The notes: a model not told the origin generated them from the letters alone. Counted from the first letter of the stretch, positions 1 to 8,132 are shown. The stretch: DNA of 64,000 bases from Butyrivibrio sp. (GCF_015056685.1 NZ_SVFW01000005.1:1-64000), one strand, 5' to 3'. Program-made: numbers and translations.

Positions 1-76
1 GGATATATTTTGCTTGGATTTATCATGTTTATAATAATATACTGTTATCAAGATTTCTACTATCTAAATGACATTG
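1..76 (+). mobile_element. Right end of an upstream, diverged IS copy (partial)
   Basis: This stretch aligns end to end with 1663-1738, the right end of the complete IS that follows. Both are 76 bases, begin with GGATATATTTTG and end with TATCTAAATGACATTG, and they differ at roughly a fifth of positions. It is followed by the same 9 bases (GGACGGTTC) that follow the complete IS. I infer that the window opens in the right end of a second, related IS copy or a derivative of it; the rest lies outside. Confidence 0.7.
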
Positions 77-147
77 GGACGGTTCCAATGTCATTTAGAT
101 AAGGAATTCACATCCCAATATTAAATTTTCAACTACATATTTTGCAG

Positions 148-179
148 AAATCAGAGGTGAAATATCCTCTGATTTTTTT
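148..179 (+). terminator. Hairpin terminator inside the IS left end
   Basis: AAATCAGAGG (148-157) pairs with CCTCTGATTT (166-175) over an 8-base loop and continues into a T run. It lies upstream of the transposase, where it would stop outside transcription from driving the gene. Confidence 0.6.
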
Positions 180-265
180 GCATTTTTCTACAAAAAATGC
201 TTGACAAGTCAGCCAAAAAATGTTGCCGCGCCTTGATTATAAGACATTTTTACGGAGGTGCTGAC

Positions 266-1564
266 ATGTGCATTGTTTCTACTGATCAAGTAAAAGATAT
301 CCTGCTTTCTTCCATTAGTTCACTGCTTGATCAACGAGATTTATTTCTTGTAAATCCTAGTTCGGACTTTACACGAACTAAGAAGATTACCTTTGAACAA
401 GCGATGCTTTTTCCGCTTGTCGCTGCTTCTGGAGATATTTCTTCTGAATTGCTTGATTATTTCGGTGAAGACAAACTTCCTTCGGCATCTTCTATGATAC
501 AGCGAAGAAATCAAATTAAGCCGGAAGCCTTCATTGAATTGTTTAAAAGATTCTCAATCAAAGAGCTACTTAACAAGCATTTTTATGGTTATCAGCTTGT
601 TTCATGCGATGGATCTAGAATCAATCTCCCTTATAATTCTTTAGATGATTATAGCTTTATTAATTGCATAAAGGACAGAAAAGGAATTAATCAGGTTCAT
701 TTGAACGCTCTATATGATGTTCTGAATGATGTTTTTATCGATGCTGAGATTCAGTCAGTTCATACCCTTAACGAAAAAAGAGCTTTTTGTGACTTACTTG
801 ATAAATATGCAGGATCCGACAGCAAACGCATATACATTGCAGATAGAGGGTATGTATCATATAACGTTCTTGCTCACCTGATTCATAATCAGCAACTGTT
901 TCTTATCAGGATGTCAGATGCCTTTGCCGATGGCATTTGTGCTGATGACAAATGGATTTCTAATGAATATGCAGATATAGAAATAACTATCAACATAGGG
1001 CGTCGTAATTCTAAGTTCTTTCGTACTCTTGAGAATTATCACTACGTGGCTACAAATAGAACCTATGATTATATTGCACCAAACAGCAGTGACACTGATA
1101 CTCTCAAGCTACGTATACTCAAGTTTCCTATATCTGAAAACTCATATGAATACATAGTTACCAACCTACCAAAGCGTACATTTTCTTTAAAAAAAATAAA
1201 GGAACTATATCACCTACGCTGGAATGAGGAAACAGCTTTCCGTTTTCTCAAATACGCTGGAAACTTGGTACATATACATTCACTAAAAAAGATGTTTCTT
1301 ATTCAGGAAATATATGCAAAGTTGACTCTGTATAATTTCTCTTCATATGTAGCAGCTACGACAGAAGATATAAAAAAACAAACAGCTAAATATACGTATG
1401 TAAAAAATCATACTCAAGTGCAAAAAATCTGTCTAAAGTTTTTGAGGGGGACAATTAAAGATGTAAAAAGAATAATATCAAAATACTTAGTACCTGTCAG
1501 ACCGGGCCGAAGTTTCGAGAGAAAACTTCGGCGACAGTCCGCAGATACATTAGCTTACCGATAA
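266..1564 (+). CDS. IS4-family DDE transposase
   Basis: This 432-aa transposase cuts and joins the ends of the surrounding IS. It shows the IS4 signature Y-(2)-R-(3)-E-(6)-K in YHLRWNEETAFRFLK near the C-terminal third. The first two catalytic aspartates are likely those in SCDGSR and IADRGY. The start chosen is the ATG at 266, preceded by GGAGG with a 7-base gap. The same frame is open from 197, but that earlier ATG has no ribosome site. There is no frameshift or internal stop. It is the only gene between the terminal repeats. Confidence 0.9.
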   Translation: MCIVSTDQVKDILLSSISSLLDQRDLFLVNPSSDFTRTKKITFEQAMLFPLVAASGDISSELLDYFGEDKLPSASSMIQRRNQIKPEAFIELFKRFSIKELLNKHFYGYQLVSCDGSRINLPYNSLDDYSFINCIKDRKGINQVHLNALYDVLNDVFIDAEIQSVHTLNEKRAFCDLLDKYAGSDSKRIYIADRGYVSYNVLAHLIHNQQLFLIRMSDAFADGICADDKWISNEYADIEITINIGRRNSKFFRTLENYHYVATNRTYDYIAPNSSDTDTLKLRILKFPISENSYEYIVTNLPKRTFSLKKIKELYHLRWNEETAFRFLKYAGNLVHIHSLKKMFLIQEIYAKLTLYNFSSYVAATTEDIKKQTAKYTYVKNHTQVQKICLKFLRGTIKDVKRIISKYLVPVRPGRSFERKLRRQSADTLAYR

Positions 1565-1592
1565 ATCACTAAAACAGAATACCCTGAATAGT

Positions 1593-1624
1593 AGGCGGCC
1601 CCTGATGACCGCCTGTTTGCCTTT
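1593..1624 (+). terminator. Terminator after the transposase
   Basis: AGGCGG (1593-1598) pairs with CCGCCT (1609-1614), followed by GTTTGCCTTTTTC. It lies 28 bases after the transposase stop. Confidence 0.55.
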
Positions 1625-1814
1625 TTCAAAAATATAAAATTTTGACCGTAAACCCGAGAACTGGATATATTTTGTTTGGATTTATCATCCTTACTATAAT
1701 AATTTATCTTTCAGGTTTTGGCTATCTAAATGACATTGGGACGGTTCTTTTGACTTATTAAAAGCAAGTCACTCAACCATCCATTTAACTTCTTAGAAAA
1801 GTATAGGTTGTAGC

Positions 1815-2063
1815 TGCGTACGCCACCATTGACTGAGCCTGAGGAAAACGCCGTCTATACCTCGCCGACGGTGAGGATGATGGGAACAGTAGATCTTATC
1901 TCACCGTCGGATTCAGCATTGTAGCGTTTCCCTCAGAACCCGTCAATGGCAAGCACCTACGGTGTGGCTGGGTACAAGCGCCTCAGGCTCTGACTCCGAG
2001 AACAGTAGGGGGTGGCTACTTTCAATAATGTGTAGGGCTATATTCTCATTTTACTGTGACAAT
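1815..2063 (+). repeat. Left arm of a long inverted repeat
   Basis: This arm pairs with 2898-3142 in inverse orientation and has few mismatches over about 245 bases. Each arm also folds on itself: CCGACGGTGAG (1865-1875) with CTCACCGTCGG (1900-1910), enclosed by CCATTGAC...CTGAGG against CCTCAG...GTCAATGG. GAACAGTAG occurs twice in the arm. Confidence 0.85.
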
Positions 2064-2073
2064 TTATTATGAT

Positions 2074-2360
2074 ACGCCCTGCTATTACAGAATTCATGAC
2101 CTAATCAGTGAATTTCATAAGTCTAGGTCATGTTTTTTGTCATGATATCGCCCCGCGATTACAGAATCCATGACCTAATCAACGGATTTTCATAAATCTA
2201 GGTCATGTTTTTTATCATGGAATCGCTCTGCTATTACAGAATCCATGACCTAATCAGTGGATTTCATAAGTCTAGGTCATGTTTTTTGTCATGATATCGC
2301 ACCGCGATTACAGAATCCATGACCTAATCAACAGATTTCATAAGCCTAGGTCATGTTTAG
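2074..2360 (+). repeat. Four tandem ~75-bp repeats, ABAB order
   Basis: The word ATTACAG recurs at 2084, 2158, 2233 and 2308 (steps of 74, 75 and 75). Copies 1 and 3 share CTATTACAG and AATCAGTG. Copies 2 and 4 share GCGATTACAG and AATCAAC. The array therefore looks like a duplicated AB pair. Each unit has an ATGACCTA...TAGGTCAT hairpin; in the first three a T run follows, so those resemble terminators on the plus strand. Confidence 0.85.
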
Positions 2361-2381
2361 ATAGCTCGTCCACCCGGCTTT

Positions 2382-2624
2382 GGGCATATAGCATGATATC
2401 GAGCTTGCAGCCACCCCTCATCATAGCTTTTATCGCAGGCATTTGGGCATATACGGCGATTATCCGTCCGCAGCCACCATTTTAACGGGTGGCTCGAGTC
2501 TTGAAATCGGCCTATATGCCCAGTTGACCTTCATGAGGGGTGGCTGGCCTCGCAAAAAGTTGCTATAAGGACAAATTAGTAAAAATCTTAGGTGGCTGGA
2601 AGCTCTAAAAAGCGCTATATGCCC
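2382..2624. repeat. Nested palindrome of GGGCATATA and AGCCACC words
   Basis: GGGCATATA at 2382 and 2445 and AGCCACC at 2409 and 2472 are mirrored by GGTGGCT at 2488, 2539 and 2591 and TATATGCCC at 2513 and 2616. The centre is AGCCACC, a 9-base loop, then GGTGGCT (2472-2494). The words are placed so that a long, interrupted hairpin of about 240 bases can form. Confidence 0.8.
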
Positions 2625-2681
2625 AAAGCAATTTCTATTGGTTGCCGATTCAAATTGGATAAATGTGAGATTAACTGAGAT

Positions 2682-2866
2682 GTGGGATAAAACCTGGAAT
2701 TCTATTGAAGTTATCCTACATTTTCAGCCTTTGAGCACTGCGCTTGAATGAAAAGTAGGATAAGCGCGATAAAAACCACCGAATTATCCCACAAATCAGC
2801 AGAATTGTTAACAAAAATGATAAGAATAGTGGGATAAAAAGCGCTAAAATCAAGCAGTTATCCTAC
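2682..2866. repeat. Six 9-mers in alternating orientation
   Basis: GTGGGATAA (2682), TTATCCTAC (2711), GTAGGATAA (2755), TTATCCCAC (2784), GTGGGATAA (2829) and TTATCCTAC (2858) alternate strictly in strand. Three successive hairpins, or six binding sites for one protein, could form. Successive gaps between same-strand copies are about 73-74 bases, close to the 75-base period of the array at 2074-2360. Confidence 0.8.
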
Positions 2867-2897
2867 ATCCTCTCCTACATCAGTTCCTATCTCCAGA

Positions 2898-3142
2898 TTG
2901 TCACAGTGAAATGAGCATATAGCCCTACACATTATTGAAAGTAGCCGCCCCTACTGTTCTCGGAGTCAGAGCCTGAGGCAATAGTCCCTAGCCACACCGA
3001 AGGTGCTTGCCATTGACGGGTTCTGAGGGAAACGCTACAATGCTGAATCCGACGGTGCGAGAAAATCTACTGTTCCCATCATCCTCACCGTCGGCTCGCT
3101 GACCAGGGCGTTTTCCTCAGGTTCAGTCAATGGTGGCGTACG
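2898..3142 (-). repeat. Right arm of the long inverted repeat
   Basis: This is the inverted partner of 1815-2063. The best kept blocks are those around ATTGTCACAGT (2898), CCTACACATTATTGAAAGTAG, the GACGGTG hairpin and TCAATGGTGGCGTACG at the outer end. The outer ends of the two arms lie 1.33 kb apart. Confidence 0.85.
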
Positions 3143-3184
3143 GAGCCAAGCATTTACCAATTTCTTAAGCTTATACATAGAATA

Positions 3185-3209
3185 ACAGGGGGCAATGTCT
3201 GCCCCCTGT
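3185..3209. terminator. Perfect 10-bp hairpin at the edge of the repeat region
   Basis: ACAGGGGGCA (3185-3194) and TGCCCCCTGT (3200-3209) pair over a 5-base loop. There is no clear T run, so it may be a boundary structure rather than a terminator. Confidence 0.4.
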
Positions 3210-3244
3210 CTACTCCCTAGCTTCTACCTTACTTACGCATATAC

Positions 3245-3293
3245 AAAAAGAGAGGATTCTGATGTTTGCAATTAGCATACATCAGAATCCTCT
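3245..3293 (-). terminator. Terminator of the glycerol operon
   Basis: A perfect 15-bp stem (3251-3265 with 3279-3293) is followed on the minus strand by CTTTTTG. It lies 21 bases beyond the stop of the last glp gene. Confidence 0.85.
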
Positions 3294-3313
3294 CCCTAAT
3301 CTACAGCCTTATA

Positions 3314-3679
3314 TCAAACCGCTGCTATTTCTCTTGTTGCAATAACATCAACACCAGTTCCTGCAACGTTTTTCACAAGTACATCTCCAATATGCGCAGG
3401 TGCACTAACAACGGCCGCATCTATATCCTTCATGACTTCAAATATCTTGTCCTTTGGAATATCGCTTGCAGTTTTTACTGATACTCTCGCTTTATCTCCA
3501 CCGGTTATTCTGATGGTGCTTGTAACAATCCTGGTGGGATTAACAACTTCTTTTCTTGCATATATATCGCCCTTTGGGCAGGTATTGCCGGCAACTTCCA
3601 AAACCTCTCCGTTTTCCATAGATACAGTCAGCTGGCAGCCCATAGGACATCCTATACAGGTAAGTTCTCTTTTTTCCAT
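3314..3679 (-). CDS. DUF1667 domain protein of the glycerol operon
   Basis: This 121-aa soluble protein has the DUF1667 cysteine pattern near its N-terminus: CIGCPMGCQL, then CPKG. Such cysteines probably hold a small iron-sulfur cluster. In clostridia this family regularly follows GlpA-like and GlpB-like dehydrogenase subunits and is thought to act with them, perhaps as the electron-passing subunit; that role is inferred from position. The start is the ATG at 3679, with AGAGG eight bases before it. It is the last gene before the operon terminator. Confidence 0.85.
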   Translation of the reverse strand: MEKRELTCIGCPMGCQLTVSMENGEVLEVAGNTCPKGDIYARKEVVNPTRIVTSTIRITGGDKARVSVKTASDIPKDKIFEVMKDIDAAVVSAPAHIGDVLVKNVAGTGVDVIATREIAAV

Positions 3680-3727
3680 TTCCAATACCTCTATTTCCCT
3701 GTTCTAATTAAATAAGCTCTTATATGC

Positions 3728-4996
3728 TTACTCGTTCTCAATCTTAACCGTTATCTTCTTAAGTCCGCTATGTTCCTGAATCTGACTCTTTCTCAAAATG
3801 ATCTGTTCCATTTCACCGGGAGCCATGATCCTCTTCTGGTTATGCATGATGCGTTCATCATCAAAGTAAACACTGACAAAAGAGTTCTTGTAAACATCAC
3901 CGACTCTGAATCTTACTGTCAAAAGATCATCCATACGTTCAGGGTTGATTGAACTTGGAACTGTATATCTCGCGCCCTCTGTCGCAGTGATCTCAATTGT
4001 CTCTGCACCACTTTCATCCTTGCAGCCATCATTTATGTACTTAACAGCGTTCTGGCCTGCTCTTTTTGCTTCTTCTGAAACATAGTCAACAAGGTCATGA
4101 ACGTGAAGAACATTGCCGCAGGCAAATACGCCTGGGATGTTGGTCTCAAGTGATTCATTTACGACAGGACCTGACGTAACAGGGCTCATCTTTACTCCTG
4201 CTGCTCTTGAAAGCTCATTCTCAGGGATAAGTCCGCAGGATAAAAGAAGTGTATCGCAAGTGTATCTCTCTTCTGTACCCTTGATTGGCTTTCTATCCGG
4301 GCCAACCTCTGCGATAGTTACGGCTGTCACATGGTCTTTTCCCTCGATGTCAACTACAGTATGTGAGAGCTTAAGAGGAATTCCATAGTCATCAAGACAC
4401 TGAACTATATTTCTCTTAAGTCCGCCTGAGTAAGGCATAAGCTCAGCTACAACCTTTACCTTTGCACCTTCAAGTGTCATTCGGCGAGCCATGATAAGTC
4501 CGATGTCGCCTGATCCAAGGATAACAACCTCTCTTCCTGGCATATATCCTTCAATATTTACAAGTCTCTGAGCTGTTCCTGCAGAAAAGATACCTGCCGG
4601 TCTGTAACCCGGAATATTGAGGGCACCTCTTGGCCTTTCTCTGCATCCCATGGCAAGGATAACTGCCTTGGCTGCTATTTGGAAGCACCCGTCATCTTTA
4701 TTTATTGCAGTTACAACCTTATCTGCTGAAATATCCATAACCATGGTATTAAGCTTATACTCAATACCAAGATCCAAAGCCTTTTTGATAAATCTATAAG
4801 CATACTCAGGGCCTGTGAGCTCTTCCTTGAAAGTATGAAGGCCAAAACCATTGTGGATGCACTGATTTAAGATTCCACCAAGTTCATGGTCTCTCTCAAG
4901 GATAAGTATGCTGTCATTCCCTGCCTCTTTTGCTGCTACTGCGGCTGCAAGTCCTGCAGGACCGCCGCCTACAATTACTATGTCTACTGTCTTCAT
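3728..4996 (-). CDS. FAD/NAD(P)-dependent oxidoreductase, GlpB-like subunit
   Basis: This 422-aa flavoprotein opens with the FAD-binding motif IVGGGPAGLAAAVAAKEAG. A second dinucleotide motif, VILGSGDIGLIMARR, lies near residue 160, and a late FAD contact, VFACGNVLHVHD, near 290. The fold is that of pyridine-nucleotide disulfide oxidoreductases, without a redox CxxxxC pair. Its start overlaps the GlpA-like stop by four bases (ATGA), so the two are probably translated together. In this context it should work in oxidation of glycerol-3-phosphate to dihydroxyacetone phosphate. Many databases call it simply FAD-dependent oxidoreductase. Confidence 0.85.
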   Translation of the reverse strand: MKTVDIVIVGGGPAGLAAAVAAKEAGNDSILILERDHELGGILNQCIHNGFGLHTFKEELTGPEYAYRFIKKALDLGIEYKLNTMVMDISADKVVTAINKDDGCFQIAAKAVILAMGCRERPRGALNIPGYRPAGIFSAGTAQRLVNIEGYMPGREVVILGSGDIGLIMARRMTLEGAKVKVVAELMPYSGGLKRNIVQCLDDYGIPLKLSHTVVDIEGKDHVTAVTIAEVGPDRKPIKGTEERYTCDTLLLSCGLIPENELSRAAGVKMSPVTSGPVVNESLETNIPGVFACGNVLHVHDLVDYVSEEAKRAGQNAVKYINDGCKDESGAETIEITATEGARYTVPSSINPERMDDLLTVRFRVGDVYKNSFVSVYFDDERIMHNQKRIMAPGEMEQIILRKSQIQEHSGLKKITVKIENE

Positions 4997-6441
4997 GATA
5001 AACTTGCCTCCCCTTTTGTTCTTTCAAGGACAATGTACGATTTGCCACCACTCTTGGTTATCTTCTCGTAAGGGAGTCCCAATTCTCTATTGATTATTTC
5101 CATTGTTCTTGGGCTGCAGAAGCCTGCCTGACATCTTCCCATTCCTGCTCTTGTTCTGCGCTTTACTCCATCAAGTGAGCGTGCGCCGAGAGGTCTGTGG
5201 ATAGCCTCAAGGATTTCTCCTTCTGTTATGGATTCGCATCTGCATACGATTGTTCCATAAGCAGGGTTCTTTTTGATGAGTTCATTCATCTCTTCAACAG
5301 AAAGTCCCTCTGTCTTTGTGATTCCTTTTCTTGTTCCAATCCAGTTCTCTTTTTCAGTTAAAGAGAGCTTTTCTTTTACCATTTCTCCAACCATCTTTCC
5401 AATAGCAGGAGAAGCTGAAAGTCCAGGAGACTCGATACCTGCAACATCGATAAAGCCAGGTGCATCCTTAACTTCCTCGATCACAAACTCATGTCTTTCA
5501 AGATGAGCACGAAGTCCTGCAAAAGAAGTAATGACATTCCTCATAGGGAGATTCTTTACATTTTCACTTGCCTTTGAAACAACTTCTTCAAGTCCCTGTG
5601 CTGTTGTATTGTTGCCCTCTTTGTTCTCAAGGTCGATTGCTGTAGGGCCAACAAGGAGATTGCCGTGAACAGTAGGTGTAACGAGTACTCCCTTACCATA
5701 TTTAGTAGGCTGAGGGAAAATAGTGTGTGACACATATCCTCCAACCTGCTTATCAAGAAGGCAGTAATCTCCGCGTCTCTCAATAATATGCATCTTGTCG
5801 CTGCTGACCATGTTGTGGATCTCATCAGCGTGAACACCTGCGGCATTTATAACCATACGGGTCACATATTCACCATTGTTTGTTCTTAAATGCCAAAGGC
5901 CATCCTCGCCTTTTTTGATATCTTCAACTTCAGTGTTGAATCTAAACTCAACTCCGTTTACATTGGCATTTTCAGCCATAGCGATCGTAAGCTCAAATGG
6001 GCAGATGATTCCGCCTGTAGGAGCAAACAAAGCGCCCTCTACATTATCTGAAAGATTAGGCTCCATCTCTAAAGCTTCTTCTTTTGAAAGGATCTTAAGA
6101 CCCTTAACTCCATTTTTCACACCTCTCTCATAGAGAGTCTTAAGGCCATCAAGTTCCTCCTTGTGAACGCACACAACCATGGAACCGTTTCTCTTAAATG
6201 GGATATCAAGATCCTTTGAAAGCTGATCCATCATCTCATTTCCTTCAACGTTGAGCTTGGCCATAAGAGAGCCTTCTTCAGCGTCAAATCCGGCATGAAC
6301 TATGGCAGAATTAGCCTTTGATGTGCCTTCGCAGACATCTTCGCATTTTTCAAGCACACATACGTTAGCCTTGTATTTTGATACTTCTCTGGCAATGGCG
6401 CTTCCTGAAACCCCTGCGCCTATTATTAGACAATCGTACAT
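4993..6441 (-). CDS. Glycerol-3-phosphate dehydrogenase, GlpA-like, with BFD [2Fe-2S] domain
   Basis: This 482-aa FAD protein begins with CLIIGAGVSGSAIARE, followed by the DAO fold. The C-terminal ~90 residues form a bacterioferredoxin-associated [2Fe-2S] domain with CRCES and later GRCQAGFC. The likely reaction is oxidation of glycerol-3-phosphate, with electrons handed on by the GlpB-like and DUF1667 partners. The start is the ATG at 6441, nine bases after GGAG; an upstream ATG at 6450 lies too close to that site. glpK ends 17 bases upstream. Confidence 0.88.
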   Translation of the reverse strand: MYDCLIIGAGVSGSAIAREVSKYKANVCVLEKCEDVCEGTSKANSAIVHAGFDAEEGSLMAKLNVEGNEMMDQLSKDLDIPFKRNGSMVVCVHKEELDGLKTLYERGVKNGVKGLKILSKEEALEMEPNLSDNVEGALFAPTGGIICPFELTIAMAENANVNGVEFRFNTEVEDIKKGEDGLWHLRTNNGEYVTRMVINAAGVHADEIHNMVSSDKMHIIERRGDYCLLDKQVGGYVSHTIFPQPTKYGKGVLVTPTVHGNLLVGPTAIDLENKEGNNTTAQGLEEVVSKASENVKNLPMRNVITSFAGLRAHLERHEFVIEEVKDAPGFIDVAGIESPGLSASPAIGKMVGEMVKEKLSLTEKENWIGTRKGITKTEGLSVEEMNELIKKNPAYGTIVCRCESITEGEILEAIHRPLGARSLDGVKRRTRAGMGRCQAGFCSPRTMEIINRELGLPYEKITKSGGKSYIVLERTKGEASLS

Positions 6442-6458
6442 ATTTACCATCTCCTAAA

Positions 6459-7958
6459 TTAGTTTTTTGCCCAACCGCGTGTTGAAGCAACAGCCTGTTT
6501 CCAGCCCGCAAGCTCTTTTTCTCTCTCTTCCTTATCCATTGAGCTTTTGAACTCTTTGTCTACAGACCAGTTATTTATAACATCCTCTTTATTTTTCCAG
6601 TATCCAACTGCAAGACCTGCAAGATACGCTGCTCCCATAGCTGTAGTTTCAACGCAGCTTGGCCTTACAACATCTGTATCTATAATGTCTGACTGGAACT
6701 GAAGCAGGAAATTGTTCTTGGAAGCTCCGCCGTCAACTCGAAGACTTGTGAGCTTATTTCCTGTATCAAGCTCCATGGCTGCAAGTACATCTGCAGTCTG
6801 GAAAGCCAAAGACTCAACTGTCGCCCTTATAATGTGGTACTTATTTACGCCTCGTGTAAGTCCTACGATCGCGCCTCTTGCGTAAGGGTCCCAGTATGGA
6901 GCACCAAGTCCTGTAAATGCAGGAACCACGTAGCATCCGTTTGTATCTTTAACTCTTGTTGCAAAATATTCTGAATCCGGTGCAGAATCAATTGCTCTGA
7001 GCTCGTCCCTAAGCCACTGGATTGCTGCTCCTGCAACATAGACTGAACCTTCCAACGCATATGTGACTTTTCCATCGATGCCCCATGCAATTGTTGTCAA
7101 AAGATCATTCTTGGAATAAACAGGCTTATCTCCTGTATTCATGAGCATAAAGCAGCCGGTTCCATAAGTGTTTTTGGCATCGCCCTTGTTGAAACATGTC
7201 TGTCCAAAAAGCGCCGCCTGCTGGTCACCTGCAGCTCCTGCGATCCTTATAGGTCCTCCAAAGAACTCAGAATCTGTTTCGCCATAGATGCAGCTTGAAG
7301 GCTTAACCTCAGGAAGCATGCTCATAGGAATATCAAGAATCTCACAAAGCTCCTTATCCCATTCCAATGTATTGATGTTAAAAAGAAGTGTTCTTGAAGC
7401 GTTAGAATAATCGGTTACATGAACCTTACCCTTTGTAAGCTTGTAAATAAGCCAGGAATCAACTGTTCCAAAACAAAGCTCGCCATTCTCTGCTCGCTGT
7501 CTTGCTCCATCGACGTTATCCAGAATCCATCTGATCTTGGTTCCTGAAAAATAAGGATCGAACTTAAGACCTGTCTTGCACTGAAATTCCTCCACGATTC
7601 CCGGTCTTTCAGCTTTCATTTTTTCTGCAAAATCAGCAGTTCTGCGGCACTGCCATACAATGGCGTGTGTGATGGGCTGTCCTGTCTTTCTGTCCCAAAC
7701 GATAACAGTCTCACGCTGATTTGTTATTCCGATTGATGCTATATCTTCAAATTTGGCGTCAATCTTATTCATTGCCTCTCTTGCTACAGACAACTGTGTC
7801 TGCCAAATTTCGCTGGCATCATGCTCAACCCAGCCTGGCTCCGGAAAGAACTGTGTGAATTCCTTTTGAGCACAGGAACAGATCTCTCCCTTTTGATTAA
7901 AAAGGATACATCTGTTACTTGTTGTTCCAGAGTCCAAAGCCATTACATATTTAGCCAT
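6459..7958 (-). CDS. glpK: Glycerol kinase
   Basis: This 499-aa FGGY-family kinase phosphorylates glycerol to sn-glycerol-3-phosphate using ATP in the cytoplasm. Visible family marks are the N-terminal phosphate loop DSGTTSNRCILF, GITNQRET, the catalytic-region EGSVYVAGAAIQWLRD, and the ATP-site VDGGASKNNFLLQF. The length is typical. The ribosome site AGGAG precedes the ATG. It is the first gene of the operon, so uptake by an unlinked facilitator would be needed. A promoter is visible 45-73 bases upstream. Confidence 0.97.
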   Translation of the reverse strand: MAKYVMALDSGTTSNRCILFNQKGEICSCAQKEFTQFFPEPGWVEHDASEIWQTQLSVAREAMNKIDAKFEDIASIGITNQRETVIVWDRKTGQPITHAIVWQCRRTADFAEKMKAERPGIVEEFQCKTGLKFDPYFSGTKIRWILDNVDGARQRAENGELCFGTVDSWLIYKLTKGKVHVTDYSNASRTLLFNINTLEWDKELCEILDIPMSMLPEVKPSSCIYGETDSEFFGGPIRIAGAAGDQQAALFGQTCFNKGDAKNTYGTGCFMLMNTGDKPVYSKNDLLTTIAWGIDGKVTYALEGSVYVAGAAIQWLRDELRAIDSAPDSEYFATRVKDTNGCYVVPAFTGLGAPYWDPYARGAIVGLTRGVNKYHIIRATVESLAFQTADVLAAMELDTGNKLTSLRVDGGASKNNFLLQFQSDIIDTDVVRPSCVETTAMGAAYLAGLAVGYWKNKEDVINNWSVDKEFKSSMDKEEREKELAGWKQAVASTRGWAKN

Positions 7959-8002
7959 TTATTACTCCTACCCTTCCCCAAAAAATCTTAAATCATGCTA
8001 TT

Positions 8003-8031
8003 ATGATAAGTCCATATTGTGCTATTTGCAA
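8003..8031 (-). promoter_or_regulatory. Candidate glpK promoter
   Basis: On the minus strand TTGCAA (8026-8031) and TATCAT (8003-8008) are 17 bases apart and lie upstream of glpK. Confidence 0.5.
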
Positions 8032-8073
8032 TACATTCACAATATTCTAGCTCTATTTTTGTAGCATTTTAAC

Positions 8074-8117
8074 AAAAAGATATATTGGTTTTTGTTGGAA
8101 ACCAATATATCTTTTTT
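8074..8117 (-). terminator. Terminator between the unknown membrane gene and glpK
   Basis: A 13-bp perfect stem, GATATATTGGTTT (8079-8091) with its complement (8099-8111), is flanked by A and T runs and so could work in both directions. It ends the transcript of the gene at 8133-9311. Confidence 0.8.
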
Positions 8118-8132
8118 AGTTTTCTTGTGCTA

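Larger units (their letters stand above)
86..1738 (+). mobile_element. IS4-family insertion sequence
   Basis: The element has perfect 16-bp terminal inverted repeats, CAATGTCATTTAGATA at 86-101 and its complement at 1723-1738. It is flanked by the 9-bp direct repeat GGACGGTTC at 77-85 and 1739-1747, which fits a target duplication. It contains one DDE transposase. A hairpin with a T run sits between the left end and the gene, and another follows the gene, an arrangement that would block transcription entering from outside. The frame is intact, so the copy could be active. Confidence 0.85.
1748..3184. other. Gene-free structured region, about 1.4 kb
   Basis: I see no credible protein gene here. 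The one open frame (2279-2485) runs through tandem repeats and has no ribosome site. The region consists of nested repeats, annotated separately: two inverted arms, a four-copy tandem repeat, a nested palindrome and an array of alternating 9-mers. It directly abuts the IS target duplication. It could be a non-autonomous mobile element, a structured RNA gene or a fossil composite; the sequence alone does not decide. Confidence 0.7.

Noticed and set aside
2074..2360. CRISPR array
   Set aside because: The 75-base units repeat over their whole length with no unique spacers, and no cas genes are nearby.
2279..2485. 68-aa open frame
   Set aside because: It runs through the tandem repeat and palindrome, has no ribosome site and no recognisable protein features.
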